64,000 nucleotides of DNA, from positions 577,610 through 641,609 of the forward strand of contig NZ_JAPNOZ010000012.1 in NCBI RefSeq assembly GCF_029955155.1, read 5' to 3'. Shown in pieces: positions 35,532 through 45,566 of this stretch (position 1 is the first letter of the stretch; each line of letters starts with the position of its first letter). Source of the stretch: Psychrobacillus sp. NEAU-3TGS (lineage in GTDB: Bacteria > Bacillota > Bacilli > Bacillales_A > Planococcaceae). The translations under genes were made by a program, and so were the position numbers. Below the pieces are notes generated by a model, which worked only from the letters and a program-made list of their open reading frames with translations, ran no database searches and had not been told where the DNA came from.

Positions 35532-36338
35532 TTAAAAATTAAATCCACCAAATCCGCCGAATCCACTCATTCCTTTATCCGACATGCTGTGGTTTTTCTC
35601 CATCATTTCATACGAAATCTCTTCTTCGGGATTGTGACGAAGCTCAATAATATAATCAAAATCATCAATAGAATACTCGGAGTGTTGAATGAACATATCT
35701 GGATGCTCTACTACTTTAATCGTAGGCATTCGCATCATTTCCCTTACTAACATTTGATGTTTTTCATCATTTGAATTCCTTGTCACAATGCCATCGAGGA
35801 TGAAAATATTGCGATCGCTAAACTCGTCCCCTATAAGTTGGCTTCTGATGGTTTGTTTAATCATGGTAGAAGAAAGAAAAATCCACTTTTTATTTGCACA
35901 AACGCTTGCAGCGACAACCGATTCTGTTTTACCGACACGTGGCATTCCCCTAATGCCAATCAACTTATGGCCTTCTTGTTTAAAAATTTCAGCCATGAAG
36001 TCCACTAAAATTCCCAACTCATTGCGGACAAATCGGAATGTTTTTTTGTCATCTGCATCTCGTTGAATATAGCGACCATGACGCACTGCCAACCGATCTC
36101 TTAACTTCGGTTCCCTATATTTAGTCAATTGGATCGTTTCCATTGTCGAAGCAATATGTTCAAAGCGTTCAATATTTTCCTTTTTTTCTGCTTTAATAAG
36201 CATACCACGTCTGCCTTCATCTACGCCATTAATCGTAACAATATTTACACGAAGCATCCCAAGTAATGAAGCAATATCCCCTAAAAGACCTGGACGATTT
36301 ATTTGAATCTCGTATTCAAAAAACCACTCACTTGCCAT
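35532..36338 (-). CDS. ymfK: YmfK-family (DUF3388) protein
   Basis: The 268-residue protein has an ACT-like regulatory domain at residues 1-80 (EIQINRPGLLGDIASLLGMLRVNIVTING, shortened). A P-loop-like domain follows with a Walker-A-type GMPRVGKTE and a later IFILDGIVTR. A Gly/Phe-rich tail ends SGFGGFGGFNF. DUF3388 proteins occupy this position in B. subtilis (ymfK) and their function is unknown; the P-loop suggests nucleotide binding. ymfJ, which sits next to ymfK in B. subtilis, is absent here. Confidence 0.85.
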   Translation of the reverse strand: MASEWFFEYEIQINRPGLLGDIASLLGMLRVNIVTINGVDEGRRGMLIKAEKKENIERFEHIASTMETIQLTKYREPKLRDRLAVRHGRYIQRDADDKKTFRFVRNELGILVDFMAEIFKQEGHKLIGIRGMPRVGKTESVVAASVCANKKWIFLSSTMIKQTIRSQLIGDEFSDRNIFILDGIVTRNSNDEKHQMLVREMMRMPTIKVVEHPDMFIQHSEYSIDDFDYIIELRHNPEEEISYEMMEKNHSMSDKGMSGFGGFGGFNF

Positions 36339-36466
36339 ACATATCTGTCCTCTCTCGTTAGATGACGTTATTTACCTATTATAAGTTCTATCATATATGA
36401 ATTTCGAGGCGAATAAAAGAAAAAAGAAAAGAGCACGATTCTCTCTCTTCTCTCTAAAAATACTAC

Positions 36467-37198
36467 TTAAATATACCATCCGCCGTTAATACGGATAATT
36501 TGGCCAGTAATATAGTTTGCTTTTTCGCTAGCTAAAAAAACGACCGCATCCGCAACGTTTTGTGTTGTACCAAAAACGCCTGCAGGTATTTCTTCTAATA
36601 ATAACGTCCGAGCTTCGGTTTCCACATGCATATTCATCTTCGTATCGATAAAACCTGGTGCTACCGCATTTACCGTAATCTTAGAATGTGCGACTTCTTT
36701 TGCATAAGCTTTCACAAATGCATGCTGGGCTCCCTTTGCAGCAGAGTATGCCGCTTCATAGGAAGCCCCCGTCTCCCCCCAAATAGATCCAACGAAAATA
36801 ATCGAGCTATGCAGATGTTTTCGAAGCTTCGGTGTCACTTTACCTAATAGAAACATCGGATGTTCCACATGGACTAGAAATAACTGACGTATATCTTCTA
36901 GCGGAGTTTCTTCCAACCCTTTATATAAGCTATGCCCATGAGCGAAAACAATAGAATGAAGGGAAAAGATTGAATTTGCTAGTTTTTCAATAGAGCCGGG
37001 TTCCCTCATATCCGCTTGTATAAGCATAAATTCTTGTGTCGGGTATAAACGCTCCAAATCTTCCATAAGCGTGCTTACACGCATTTTATTGCTTGAATAA
37101 TGTAGATATAGGGACCACCCTGCTTCAGCTAGGCTACGACAAATGGTGTCCCCTATTTCTCCTGAAGCCCCTAACACTAATGCAAACTTTTTATTCAT
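36467..37198 (-). CDS. ymfI: short-chain dehydrogenase/reductase YmfI
   Basis: The 243-residue SDR has the cofactor loop LGASGEIGDTI (TGxxxGxG variant), the NAG-like AHGHS, the active-site Ser in IIFVGSIWGE and the YxxxK pair in YEAAYSAAKGAQ. NADP(H)-dependent oxidoreductase; substrate unknown. The ATG at 37198 lies inside the last codons of ymfH, so the two are coupled. The ORF extends upstream to 37249 without a ribosome site. It sits between ymfH and ymfK as in B. subtilis. Confidence 0.88.
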   Translation of the reverse strand: MNKKFALVLGASGEIGDTICRSLAEAGWSLYLHYSSNKMRVSTLMEDLERLYPTQEFMLIQADMREPGSIEKLANSIFSLHSIVFAHGHSLYKGLEETPLEDIRQLFLVHVEHPMFLLGKVTPKLRKHLHSSIIFVGSIWGETGASYEAAYSAAKGAQHAFVKAYAKEVAHSKITVNAVAPGFIDTKMNMHVETEARTLLLEEIPAGVFGTTQNVADAVVFLASEKANYITGQIIRINGGWYI

Positions 37199-38495
37199 TA
37201 CCGTTTTTCTCGAATGGAACGACCTTGAATACAGTGTGTGTCTGTTCATCCTTCAAAGATTCCAGTGCCTGCATCACTTGTTCCAGCTTAAGATTTTCAA
37301 GGGCTGGTACAACGTCAAATAAATTCATATCGTTAAAGGAGTATCTTGTAAATTGGTTTGCGATGTATTCGATTGAATTCAATGCACGTAAGAAAAAGCC
37401 AATTTTTTTACGTGTAACCCGCTTTAAATCCTCTTCCGTAAACTGTCCTTCTTTTGCTAATGATTGAATCGATTGTTTAATTTTCTCGACAAGTTGTTCC
37501 GGGTTAACGGTATCCGAGCCGATCATCGTAAATCCGTATCCTTTTTCCATTGAAAAGTCTGCTGAATACGATTCATCGATTAATCCTTTTTCATAAACGT
37601 CTTGATAAAATGCAGATGTTCTTCCGAATAAGAGTTCAATTGCCACTTGCATGGATAACTCATAATTCAGCATTTCTTCTCCAGAAATATCGGTATTCGT
37701 TGCCTTAATACCATAAATAACTTTTGGTTTTTGGACATCCATTTGCAAGCTGCGCTCTGAAAAAGCAACATTCGTTTGTTCAGTCGGGAAAAATCGTTTA
37801 ATTTCCTGTGGCGCTTCAAAAGTTTTCGCCGCTTGGTCTTGTTTGATAAAATCCATCATTTCCAGTGGATTCACCGCACCTACAACAAATACTGTCATAT
37901 TAGATGGATGATAAAACGTGTTGTAGCATTCATATAAATGATCTGCCGTAATTTTATCAATAGACTCTATCGTTCCTGCAATATCAATTTTCACGGGATG
38001 GTCCTTATACATATTTTCAATAGCTCCAAAGTATAAGCGCCAATCGGGCTGGTCATCATACATGGTGATTTCCTGCCCAATGATCCCTTTTTCTTTTTCG
38101 ACGGTTTCTTCTGTGAAATAAGGCTGCTGCACAAAATCGAGTAAAGTCTTTGTATTATCTAATACATGATCAGTAGAAGAGAATAGATAAGTCGTTTTTG
38201 TAAAAGAAGTGAAAGCGTTGGCTGAAGCACCTTTTTCACTAAACTGTTGAAAAACGTCTCCTTCTTCTTTTTCAAACATTTTATGCTCTAGAAAGTGAGC
38301 TATACCATCAGGAACGATTACAGGTTCCGTTTTACCAAGGGGAATAAATTCACGGTCAATCGATCCATACTTCGTTGAAAAGGTTACAAATGTCTTGGAA
38401 AATCCCTTTTTCGGTAAAATATATACTTCTAAGCCATTCGGCAATTGCTCATGGTATAACGTTTCTTCTAATTGTTCAAAATAAGTTTCATTCAT
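37191..38495 (-). CDS. ymfH: M16-family metallopeptidase YmfH
   Basis: The 434-residue protein retains the inverted zinc motif HFLEHKMFEKEE (HxxEH) at about residue 67 with the downstream Glu in the EKEKGIIGQEI region. The second half is the inactive M16 partner domain. It is likely the catalytic subunit of a heterodimer with YmfF, whose gene overlaps it by 8 bp. In B. subtilis this pair is linked to cleavage of small peptides; the target here is unknown. ATG at 38495 follows GGAAGGTG. Confidence 0.88.
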   Translation of the reverse strand: MNETYFEQLEETLYHEQLPNGLEVYILPKKGFSKTFVTFSTKYGSIDREFIPLGKTEPVIVPDGIAHFLEHKMFEKEEGDVFQQFSEKGASANAFTSFTKTTYLFSSTDHVLDNTKTLLDFVQQPYFTEETVEKEKGIIGQEITMYDDQPDWRLYFGAIENMYKDHPVKIDIAGTIESIDKITADHLYECYNTFYHPSNMTVFVVGAVNPLEMMDFIKQDQAAKTFEAPQEIKRFFPTEQTNVAFSERSLQMDVQKPKVIYGIKATNTDISGEEMLNYELSMQVAIELLFGRTSAFYQDVYEKGLIDESYSADFSMEKGYGFTMIGSDTVNPEQLVEKIKQSIQSLAKEGQFTEEDLKRVTRKKIGFFLRALNSIEYIANQFTRYSFNDMNLFDVVPALENLKLEQVMQALESLKDEQTHTVFKVVPFEKNGNE

Positions 38496-39765
38496 TGCCT
38501 GCACCTTCCTTACCAGATAGGAAATAGACGAATTCCTTTTCTATTTTCTGAGCCATTTGACTGATTTGTTCCTTTGTTACAGTGGACCATTTGGCAACCC
38601 AGTCTTCTACTGTAAACGACTCATTTAATTCTTTATATTGATCGTAAATTTCAATTTGCGCGCGAGCAGAATCCATTGCTTCTTTCAATTGATTTGATAG
38701 CATCGACTTTGTTTGATTTATTTCTAGGTCTGTAATATTTCCTTCTTGCATCGTTTTTAACTGTTCATCTATTAACTTTACCGCTTTTTCCTGTAAATTA
38801 GCATCGATTCCTGCTAGGACAAATATTAAGCCATATAAGGATGCATAACTACTAGACGCATAATAGGCCATGCTTTCTTTTTCTCGCACGTTCATGAATA
38901 TTTTGGAATGTGAAAAGCCTCCTAAAATGCCGTTTGTCATCTGCATAACAGGAAACTCCTCCGAAAAGAAAGTAATAGGTGTACGATAGGCGATATGCAG
39001 TTTTCCTTGTTTCATATCTTGTATTTCATGTAAGAACCCATTTTCGGTAGATACCTTTGCTGCCTCTACGTCACGTGACAGTTCGGTGGATCGAGCTGTA
39101 AATGGAAAATGGCTAGCTATTTTTTCTTTGATTTCTTCTACATTTACATCTCCAACAACATATATGGACAAATTATCTTCTGTTAGAATGGTTTGGTGCA
39201 TCGCTACAAGTTGTTCGTTTGTTACAGCTTTTACTGCCTTAACTGTACCATTTGCAGAAATAGAAGCAGGGTGATTTGGGCGAATATTCTCTAGCAAACG
39301 TTGCTGCGCATATCTTGTTTTGTCGTCATACATCGATTGTATACGTTCGACGACTTGATCTTTTTCTCTAGTGACAATTGAATCTACAAATTTTCCATCT
39401 ACCAACCTTGGTTTAAATAAGACGGTATGTAATAAGTTGAAGACTTCATCTACTACTTTTTCGTTGGATAAATAAGCATCATTTACCGTTTCCGCATTCA
39501 GTGAAAAAATATGATGGGCGCCTTTTTTCCCTGTATCAAAATATAATACAGCACCATATAAATCATCTAAACGTTTACGAAAATCTGCATTAGTTTCATA
39601 TTCGGCATTGCTATACTGCAATACATTCGCTAAAACAGCACGGATCGCTGCTTGTTCCTCGGTTAATTGTTGTTTCCATTTGAACGATATATTAATCGTT
39701 TTAAATTGTTCGGTCGGTCTTACATAAAGCTTAACGCCTTGGGCAAGTTCGAATTGTTGAAACAT
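38488..39765 (-). CDS. ymfF: M16-family peptidase-like protein YmfF (inactive partner)
   Basis: The 425-residue protein aligns by pattern with M16 peptidases: VNISFKWKQQLTEEQAAIRAVLANVLQY near the N-terminus, and GGFSHSKIFMNVREKESMAYYASSSYAS (both shortened) with the R-Y pair used in substrate binding. It has no HxxEH motif, since the site reads VLANVLQYSN. It is therefore not expected to be catalytic alone and probably completes the active chamber with YmfH. GGGGGATC lies before the ATG. First gene of the ymf block. Confidence 0.88.
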   Translation of the reverse strand: MFQQFELAQGVKLYVRPTEQFKTINISFKWKQQLTEEQAAIRAVLANVLQYSNAEYETNADFRKRLDDLYGAVLYFDTGKKGAHHIFSLNAETVNDAYLSNEKVVDEVFNLLHTVLFKPRLVDGKFVDSIVTREKDQVVERIQSMYDDKTRYAQQRLLENIRPNHPASISANGTVKAVKAVTNEQLVAMHQTILTEDNLSIYVVGDVNVEEIKEKIASHFPFTARSTELSRDVEAAKVSTENGFLHEIQDMKQGKLHIAYRTPITFFSEEFPVMQMTNGILGGFSHSKIFMNVREKESMAYYASSSYASLYGLIFVLAGIDANLQEKAVKLIDEQLKTMQEGNITDLEINQTKSMLSNQLKEAMDSARAQIEIYDQYKELNESFTVEDWVAKWSTVTKEQISQMAQKIEKEFVYFLSGKEGAGNE

Positions 39766-39842
39766 GTTGTGATCCCCCTTTTTCTTCTAGTTTATCTCTT
39801 ATACCATTTTACTATACATGTAGTCCTTATAACTGTACAAAC

Positions 39843-39870
39843 AAAAAGGGACCAAATTTAATTGGTCCCT
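39843..39870. terminator. terminator of the nucleoside ABC operon
   Basis: AGGGACCAA / TTGGTCCCT perfect stem followed by T5 on the minus strand after nupQ. Confidence 0.85.
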
Positions 39871-39876
39871 CACGTT

Positions 39877-40836
39877 TTATCGTTTTCCTTTAATATATGG
39901 TACACCACTGGCTTTTGGTGCATGTGCTTTTCCGATAAATCCAGCTACCGCTAAAATCGTCAATACATATGGTAAGATATGCAAGTAATAGCTCGGTATT
40001 TGATCGATATATGGAATTTGCCCACCAATAATACTTAATGCCTGCGCAAAACCGAAGAATAATGCTGCTCCAAGCGCTCCTAGTGGATGCCATTTCCCGA
40101 AAATCATCGCAGCAAGTGCCATGAACCCTTGTCCATTAATCGTTGTATGACTAAATTCCCCAGAAATAGCTTGTGCATAAACTGCTCCACCGACTCCTGC
40201 AAGCATCCCCGATAAAATAACCGCAATATAGCGCATTTTCGTAACATTAACACCCATCGTGTCCGCAGCCATTGGGTGCTCCCCTACTGCGCGAAGACGT
40301 AAACCAAACGGTGTTTTATAAATAACAAACCACGCACCGATTGCTACGATAAAAGCTAAAATGGATGTCGAATAAACATCTTTAAAAAACATAGGTCCCA
40401 GAACTGGAATATCACTTAAAAAAGGAATATCGAATCGGACGAAACGTTCTTGAATATAATCTGTTTGCCCTTTACCATAAATCATTTTAACAGAGAACAA
40501 TGCAATTGCGACACCTAGCATATTGATCGCTACACCGGAAATCGTTTGATCTGCACGGAAGGAAATAGTTGCTACCGCATGCATAATTGCAAATATACCA
40601 GAGACAATCATTGCTGCAACTATGGACACCCATGGAGTCATCGAACCGAAAGTATCGACAAATGTAAGGTTGAAAATAATGCCGATAAATGCCCCCATTA
40701 CCATTAAACCTTCAAGTCCGATATTAACAACACCGGAACGTTCGGAGAAAACCCCACCGATTGCTGTAAAGACTAGCGGAGCGGCATAAAATATGGCCGA
40801 CGGAATAATGAAATATAGAACCTCTAAAAAGCTCAT
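39877..40836 (-). CDS. nupQ: nucleoside ABC transporter permease (NupQ/YufQ-like)
   Basis: The 319-residue permease belongs to the BPD_transp_2 family. It has GLEGLMVMGAFIGI and the coupling motif VGEHPMAADTMGVNVTKMRYIAV, plus the GQGFMALAAMIFGKWHPLGA segment near the C-terminus. Nine or so helices. It forms the channel with NupP; together with NupO and the lipoproteins it imports nucleosides. It starts 2 bp after nupP. Gene names follow the B. subtilis nupNOPQ set; specificity is inferred. Confidence 0.85.
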   Translation of the reverse strand: MSFLEVLYFIIPSAIFYAAPLVFTAIGGVFSERSGVVNIGLEGLMVMGAFIGIIFNLTFVDTFGSMTPWVSIVAAMIVSGIFAIMHAVATISFRADQTISGVAINMLGVAIALFSVKMIYGKGQTDYIQERFVRFDIPFLSDIPVLGPMFFKDVYSTSILAFIVAIGAWFVIYKTPFGLRLRAVGEHPMAADTMGVNVTKMRYIAVILSGMLAGVGGAVYAQAISGEFSHTTINGQGFMALAAMIFGKWHPLGALGAALFFGFAQALSIIGGQIPYIDQIPSYYLHILPYVLTILAVAGFIGKAHAPKASGVPYIKGKR

Positions 40837-40837
40837 G

Positions 40838-41884
40838 TTATTTCGCCTCCTTTTTCTTGTTCGTCTTTACAAGGAAATAGCGAATAATGTAACCACATGC
40901 TACAAAGAAAATAATAAGCGCGATAACAATCGAAACGATTTCAACCGGTATACCGGCCGCATTTGGCATATTTAATGAGCCAAATTTCAACGCACCGAAT
41001 AAGGTTGCACCGAAGACTACCCCGAGCGGCGTATTTGCACCTAAAAGAGCTACTGCTATTCCGTCAAATCCGATTCCCGTAAAGCCACCTTTTACACTCG
41101 CATATTGGAATGTACCAAGCGCTTCCATCGCACCTGCTAAACCTGCAAATGCTCCGGAAATAACCATCGAAAGGATAATATTTTTATTTACATTCATACC
41201 AGCATACTCAGATGCATTCTTATTGAATCCAACTGCCTTCAATTCAAAACCAGTCGTCGTTTTTTCTAATATGAACCACATCACAAATACCATTGCCAGT
41301 GCAATGAAGATACCATAATGCAATCTCGAATAATCTGTTAAACTTTCAAAAAATACTGATTTCAAAGAAGCCGTTTCTTTAATAGTACCTGTCGTTTCTT
41401 TGCCATTGGCAACCATTCGTGTAAGTACATTTGTCGTATGAAGCGCAATGTAGTTCATCATAATCGTTACAATAACTTCATGCACTTGTAATTTGGCTTT
41501 TAAAAGACCAGGTATAAATGCCCACAAACCACCTGCTACTGCAGCAGCGATAATCGCTAATGGTAAATGGATATACATTGGTAGATCGAACGCAATTCCC
41601 ACATATGCAGCTGCAAACCAACCGACTAACAATTGTCCTTCTACCCCGATATTAAATAGTCCTGTACGGAAAGCAAACGCAACTGCTAACCCTGATAATA
41701 AGTACGGAGTTATTTGGCGGATAGTTTCTCCTATTGTATAGGAATCTCCAAAAATACCATTCCAAAGTGCAGAATAACCTGCAATTGGATCGTATCCACT
41801 TACTACCATCACTACTGCTCCTACAAGTAAACCTAATATAACGGAAATAACAGGGACAAGTATATTAACTACTCTATTCGGCAT
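40838..41884 (-). CDS. nupP: nucleoside ABC transporter permease (NupP/YufP-like)
   Basis: The 348-residue permease is the partner of NupQ. It has the LFNIGVEGQLLVGWFAAAYV segment, a coupling helix around AVGFNKNASEYAGMNVNKN and the FTGIGFDGIAVALLGANTPLG signature late in the chain. The C-terminus is basic (KTNKKKEAK). It overlaps nupO by 11 bp. Members of this family import purine or pyrimidine nucleosides from outside the cell. Confidence 0.85.
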   Translation of the reverse strand: MPNRVVNILVPVISVILGLLVGAVVMVVSGYDPIAGYSALWNGIFGDSYTIGETIRQITPYLLSGLAVAFAFRTGLFNIGVEGQLLVGWFAAAYVGIAFDLPMYIHLPLAIIAAAVAGGLWAFIPGLLKAKLQVHEVIVTIMMNYIALHTTNVLTRMVANGKETTGTIKETASLKSVFFESLTDYSRLHYGIFIALAMVFVMWFILEKTTTGFELKAVGFNKNASEYAGMNVNKNIILSMVISGAFAGLAGAMEALGTFQYASVKGGFTGIGFDGIAVALLGANTPLGVVFGATLFGALKFGSLNMPNAAGIPVEIVSIVIALIIFFVACGYIIRYFLVKTNKKKEAK

Positions 41885-43433
41885 GCTTATTATCCCCCTG
41901 TTTTGTCACTTTTTCTCTTGTGCTTTGACCTGCCATTAACAGACCTAATTCTTGCTCAGTTGTTTCTTTTGGCAATACAGTGTCGACTATATGTCCATCA
42001 TGAATAACCGCGATACGATCCGATACATTCATTACTTCATCTAGTTCAAACGACAGTAATAGTACCGCTTTTCCTTTATCTCGTTGCTCGATTAATCGTT
42101 GATGGATAAATTCAATTGCACCAACATCTAATCCCCTAGTTGGAAGAGCTGCGATTAATAACTCTGGGTTACGTTCGATTTCTCGACCAATAATCGCTTT
42201 TTGTTGGTTACCCCCCGATAAAGCACGCGCCGGAGTATATTCTCCTTGCGTTCGCACATCATATTCTCTAATGATTTTCTGTGCTAATTCTGAAACTTTT
42301 CCATAATTCATAATTCCATTTTTAGAAATTGGATTTTCATAATAAGTTTGTAAAGCAATATTATGTCCAATTGGGAAATCCAATACTAGTCCATGTTTAT
42401 GACGGTCCTGTGGTATATGTCCAATACCTGATTCCGTCACTTTACGAGGCTTCTTATTCGTTATATCTTGTCCATTGATCGAGATGGAGCCGCTTTTTGA
42501 CTTTCTTAATCCGGCAATGGCTTCTATTAACTCGGATTGGCCATTTCCATCAATTCCAGCAATACCTAAAATCTCACCTTTACGCACTGTTAAACTCAAA
42601 TCTTTTACTCTTTCCACACCACGATAATCGGTAACAACTAGATTTTTTATAACTAAAGCATCATCACTAGGATTCGCATCCACTTTAACAGTTGTAAAAT
42701 CTACTTGTCTACCAACCATTAGAGAGGCAAGTTCATTAGGATTCGTTTCAGCCGTGATAACGGTTCCAATTCCTTCTCCTTTACGGATAACGGTTACTCT
42801 GTCTGAAACGTCCATAATCTCTTTTAGTTTGTGCGTGATGATAATAATTGATTTTCCTTCTTGAATGAGTCTTTTCATAATTTGAATGAGCTCAATTATT
42901 TCTTGGGGAGTAAGAGATGCAGTCGGTTCATCGAATATTAATATCTCTGCTCCTCGATATAGTGTTTTTAAAATTTCCACACGTTGTTGCATACCAACAG
43001 ATATATCTTCAATTTTAGCGTAAGGATCAACCGCCAACCCATACATTTCTGATAGGGATTGGATTTTTTTCGCAGCATCTTTAATGTCGATAACACCGCT
43101 TTTCGTTAGTTCGTTCCCTAAAATAATGTTTTCTGTTACAGTGAAATTTTCTACAAGCATAAAATGCTGATGAACCATACCAATTCCAAGGTCGTTTGCT
43201 ACGTTTGGATCCGTTATTTTCACAGTCTTCCCTTTTACTTTTATCTCGCCGGCTTCCGGTTGATATAGACCAAATAGCACATTCATGAGAGTGGATTTTC
43301 CAGCTCCATTTTCCCCTAGAAGAGCATGAATCTCTCCTTTTTTTAATTGGAGAGTAATATTATCATTCGCAACAAATGATCCAAACTCTTTTCGAATGCC
43401 TATCATCTCTATTACATATTCCAATGAATTCAC
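41874..43433 (-). CDS. nupO: nucleoside ABC transporter ATP-binding protein (NupO/YufO-like)
   Basis: The 519-residue chain contains two ABC domains in tandem, as expected for sugar/nucleoside importers. The first has Walker A GENGAGKST, signature VGMQQRVEI and Walker B ILIFDEPTASL. The second has Walker-A-like GIDGNGQSE and signature LSGGNQQK, with Walker B PELLIAALPTRGLD; the second domain is degenerate in Walker A, as usual in this class. AGGGAGTG precedes the ATG. Confidence 0.9.
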   Translation of the reverse strand: MNSLEYVIEMIGIRKEFGSFVANDNITLQLKKGEIHALLGENGAGKSTLMNVLFGLYQPEAGEIKVKGKTVKITDPNVANDLGIGMVHQHFMLVENFTVTENIILGNELTKSGVIDIKDAAKKIQSLSEMYGLAVDPYAKIEDISVGMQQRVEILKTLYRGAEILIFDEPTASLTPQEIIELIQIMKRLIQEGKSIIIITHKLKEIMDVSDRVTVIRKGEGIGTVITAETNPNELASLMVGRQVDFTTVKVDANPSDDALVIKNLVVTDYRGVERVKDLSLTVRKGEILGIAGIDGNGQSELIEAIAGLRKSKSGSISINGQDITNKKPRKVTESGIGHIPQDRHKHGLVLDFPIGHNIALQTYYENPISKNGIMNYGKVSELAQKIIREYDVRTQGEYTPARALSGGNQQKAIIGREIERNPELLIAALPTRGLDVGAIEFIHQRLIEQRDKGKAVLLLSFELDEVMNVSDRIAVIHDGHIVDTVLPKETTEQELGLLMAGQSTREKVTKQGDNKHAE

Positions 43434-43508
43434 TCCCTACTATACTAGTACAAAATTAATACAGGAAAGACTTTAAATTTTTAAAATCTTTCATCTATTA
43501 ATTAAAAT

Positions 43509-43543
43509 ATCATAAAGACCGATTCACATCGATCTTTATGATG
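43509..43543 (-). terminator. hairpin between the first BMP gene and nupO
   Basis: CATCATAAAGATCGAT / ATCGGTCTTTATGAT stem, followed by a T-rich stretch on the minus strand. It probably tunes readthrough from the lipoprotein gene into the transporter genes. Confidence 0.6.
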
Positions 43544-43556
43544 TTCGTATAACTAA

Positions 43557-44636
43557 TTATTCAACTGTTTCAGGAACAGTAATTTCACCAGAAGCAACTT
43601 TATCGGAATACTCTTTGATTTGGTCTAAAATTTCTTGTGGAATAGCCCCACGTGAATCAGCAAGTTCAACGCCATTTTCAGCTAGTCCATAAGTTAAAGT
43701 AGTACCACCTGGGAAGTTTCCAGCCATTGCATCATTCGCAACATCTTGTACCGCAGTTCCAACTTTTTTCAACATGGAAGTAAGTGTTACGTTAGAATCA
43801 CCAACAGCACCTTCTTCGTATTGGTCAGAGTCAACTCCGATTACCCATACATTTGCATTCAGATCTTTTGTTTTACGTTCTTTTGCTTCCGCAAATACAC
43901 CGTTACCAGTACCACCAGCAGCGTGTGCAATAATATCTACACCTGAAGAATACATACGGTTAGCAGTTGTTTTACCAAGTGCAGCATCATCAAATTTACC
44001 AGTGTATTGTACATCTACTTTAATACTTGGATCTACTGCTTTAACACCTTCAACGAATCCTGCTTCGAAACGTTCGATAACTGGAATTTCCATTCCTCCA
44101 ACGAAACCAACTTGTTTAGTTTCTGACATAAGTGCAGCTGCAACACCAGCAAGGTATGCTACCTCTTGTTCTTTAAACAATACAGAAACAACGTTTGGTC
44201 TATCCGCAACACCATCAAGAATAACGAATTTATTATCCGGTTTTTGGTCCGCAATTGTTGCAATCGGCTCTTCTAATAAGAAACCAATACCATAAACGAT
44301 GTCGAAATCACGACGGACTAAGTTATTTAAGTTTGTTACGTAATCAGCGTCTCCTGCCGATTGAAGATAGTCAAAACCACCATCGCCTCTTTCAAGACCA
44401 TGCTCTTCACCCCATGCTTGAAAACCTTCCCAAGCTGATTGGTTAAAAGATTTATCATCTACTCCACCAACATCCGTGATCATTGCAATAGAGAAATCTG
44501 TTGATTCTGTAGTACCTTTGTCTGTACCTTCAGAACCAGTTGATGCTTTCTCATCGTCTTTTGTACCACAAGCGCCAAGAATCGTACCAGCAGCTAGTAC
44601 AAGTGAAAGACCTAAACCAAATTTACGTTTTGTCAA
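43557..44636 (-). CDS. nupN: BMP-family nucleoside-binding lipoprotein, copy 1 (NupN/YufN-like)
   Basis: The protein of about 359 residues has a signal peptide with lipobox ILGACG. It has a Thr/Ser/Gly linker and the Bmp domain signature [26 protein letters not shown], then [17 protein letters not shown] (both shortened). It would deliver nucleosides to NupOPQ. The TTG at 44636 is the start, since GGAGG lies eight bases upstream; the ORF's earlier ATG overlaps that site. A paralogue lies at 45976-47058. The block from VGGMEIPV to MYSSG is identical in the two, while the N-terminal third and C-terminus differ. Confidence 0.88.
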   Translation of the reverse strand: MTKRKFGLGLSLVLAAGTILGACGTKDDEKASTGSEGTDKGTTESTDFSIAMITDVGGVDDKSFNQSAWEGFQAWGEEHGLERGDGGFDYLQSAGDADYVTNLNNLVRRDFDIVYGIGFLLEEPIATIADQKPDNKFVILDGVADRPNVVSVLFKEQEVAYLAGVAAALMSETKQVGFVGGMEIPVIERFEAGFVEGVKAVDPSIKVDVQYTGKFDDAALGKTTANRMYSSGVDIIAHAAGGTGNGVFAEAKERKTKDLNANVWVIGVDSDQYEEGAVGDSNVTLTSMLKKVGTAVQDVANDAMAGNFPGGTTLTYGLAENGVELADSRGAIPQEILDQIKEYSDKVASGEITVPETVE

Positions 44637-44682
44637 AATGAAAACCTCCATCTATTTTCTTATTAGCAGGAATTGAAACATT

Positions 44683-45411
44683 TTACAACCTTTTCCGAAC
44701 AACATGAAAGCTAAATTTATCTGCTCGAAAATAATTTTTCGAATACAATACCACACAATCATTTTCATCGTAATGCAGTTGTTTTAATACAAGCAAAGAC
44801 GTCTCCGGTGCACAATTTAGTGTAGGAGAAGCAACTTCATGGTATCCAACAGGATCGATGTATGCTACCGCATGAGATACACGAATTTCCCCAGATTCCT
44901 CTAGCGCTGAAAAAATAGAACCTTCTTCTCTTAGGAGAAAATCACCTGGCAAGTATTTTTTAGGAACTTTATCCACACAATACACAACCGGTTCGCCATT
45001 TGCAGTACGGACTCGCTCCATTGAAATAATCCAATGCTTGTCCTTACATTCAAAGCGATTCATATCTTCTTCAGTTGGAAGCGATTGCATCGAACTCAGA
45101 TAAATTGTACCTGGTTCCATACCCGCGCTTCGAATCATAGAAGAAATACTCGAAAGCTGTTCAATACCCGACGTGAAGACAGGTTTTGAATTAACAAATG
45201 TCCCTACTCCATGTCGTCTGACAATTACATTTTCTTCTTCCAAAAGACGTAAAGCTTCTCTTAAGGTTGCACGACTGACACCTAATGATTTTGCTAATTC
45301 AAACTCAGAAGGAAGCTTTTCCTTTTCCTTGAATATGCCATTTTCAATGTCTTCTTTTATACGATCAATCACTTGAAGATATAAATGACGATGATCTACT
45401 TTTATTGTCAT
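44683..45411 (-). CDS. GntR/HutC-family transcriptional regulator, copy 1 (YmfC-like)
   Basis: The 242-residue protein has an N-terminal winged helix ([38 protein letters not shown], shortened) and a C-terminal UTRA effector domain with [18 protein letters not shown]. It matches YmfC of B. subtilis, which stands downstream of spoIIIE. It lies 46 bp upstream of the BMP gene's TTG, so it probably controls the nucleoside importer. A palindrome ATCAGA..TCTGAT 25 bp upstream of its ATG suggests autoregulation. Confidence 0.88.
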   Translation of the reverse strand: MTIKVDHRHLYLQVIDRIKEDIENGIFKEKEKLPSEFELAKSLGVSRATLREALRLLEEENVIVRRHGVGTFVNSKPVFTSGIEQLSSISSMIRSAGMEPGTIYLSSMQSLPTEEDMNRFECKDKHWIISMERVRTANGEPVVYCVDKVPKKYLPGDFLLREEGSIFSALEESGEIRVSHAVAYIDPVGYHEVASPTLNCAPETSLLVLKQLHYDENDCVVLYSKNYFRADKFSFHVVRKRL

Positions 45412-45435
45412 ATAAAAACACCACCATTTTTAGAG

Positions 45436-45449
45436 ATCAGACCTCTGAT
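45436..45449. promoter_or_regulatory. candidate GntR operator, copy 1
   Basis: Palindrome ATCAGA-CC-TCTGAT upstream of GntR copy 1, retained with one change at the same place before copy 2. Position and conservation suit an autoregulatory operator. Confidence 0.45.
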
Positions 45450-45566
45450 GTAAAACATTCCTACTAATCAGTCATACTATAACACTTTTAATTGGCGAAA
45501 TAAATACTTTTATAAATTTTTTAACTATTAACTTAACAGAAACTTGATCTATTTGTAATCGTTTTG

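Noticed and set aside
43774-44295. 173-codon plus-strand frame over the first BMP gene
   Set aside because: Antisense shadow of a conserved gene. The same shadow occurs over copy 2 because the sequences are duplicated.
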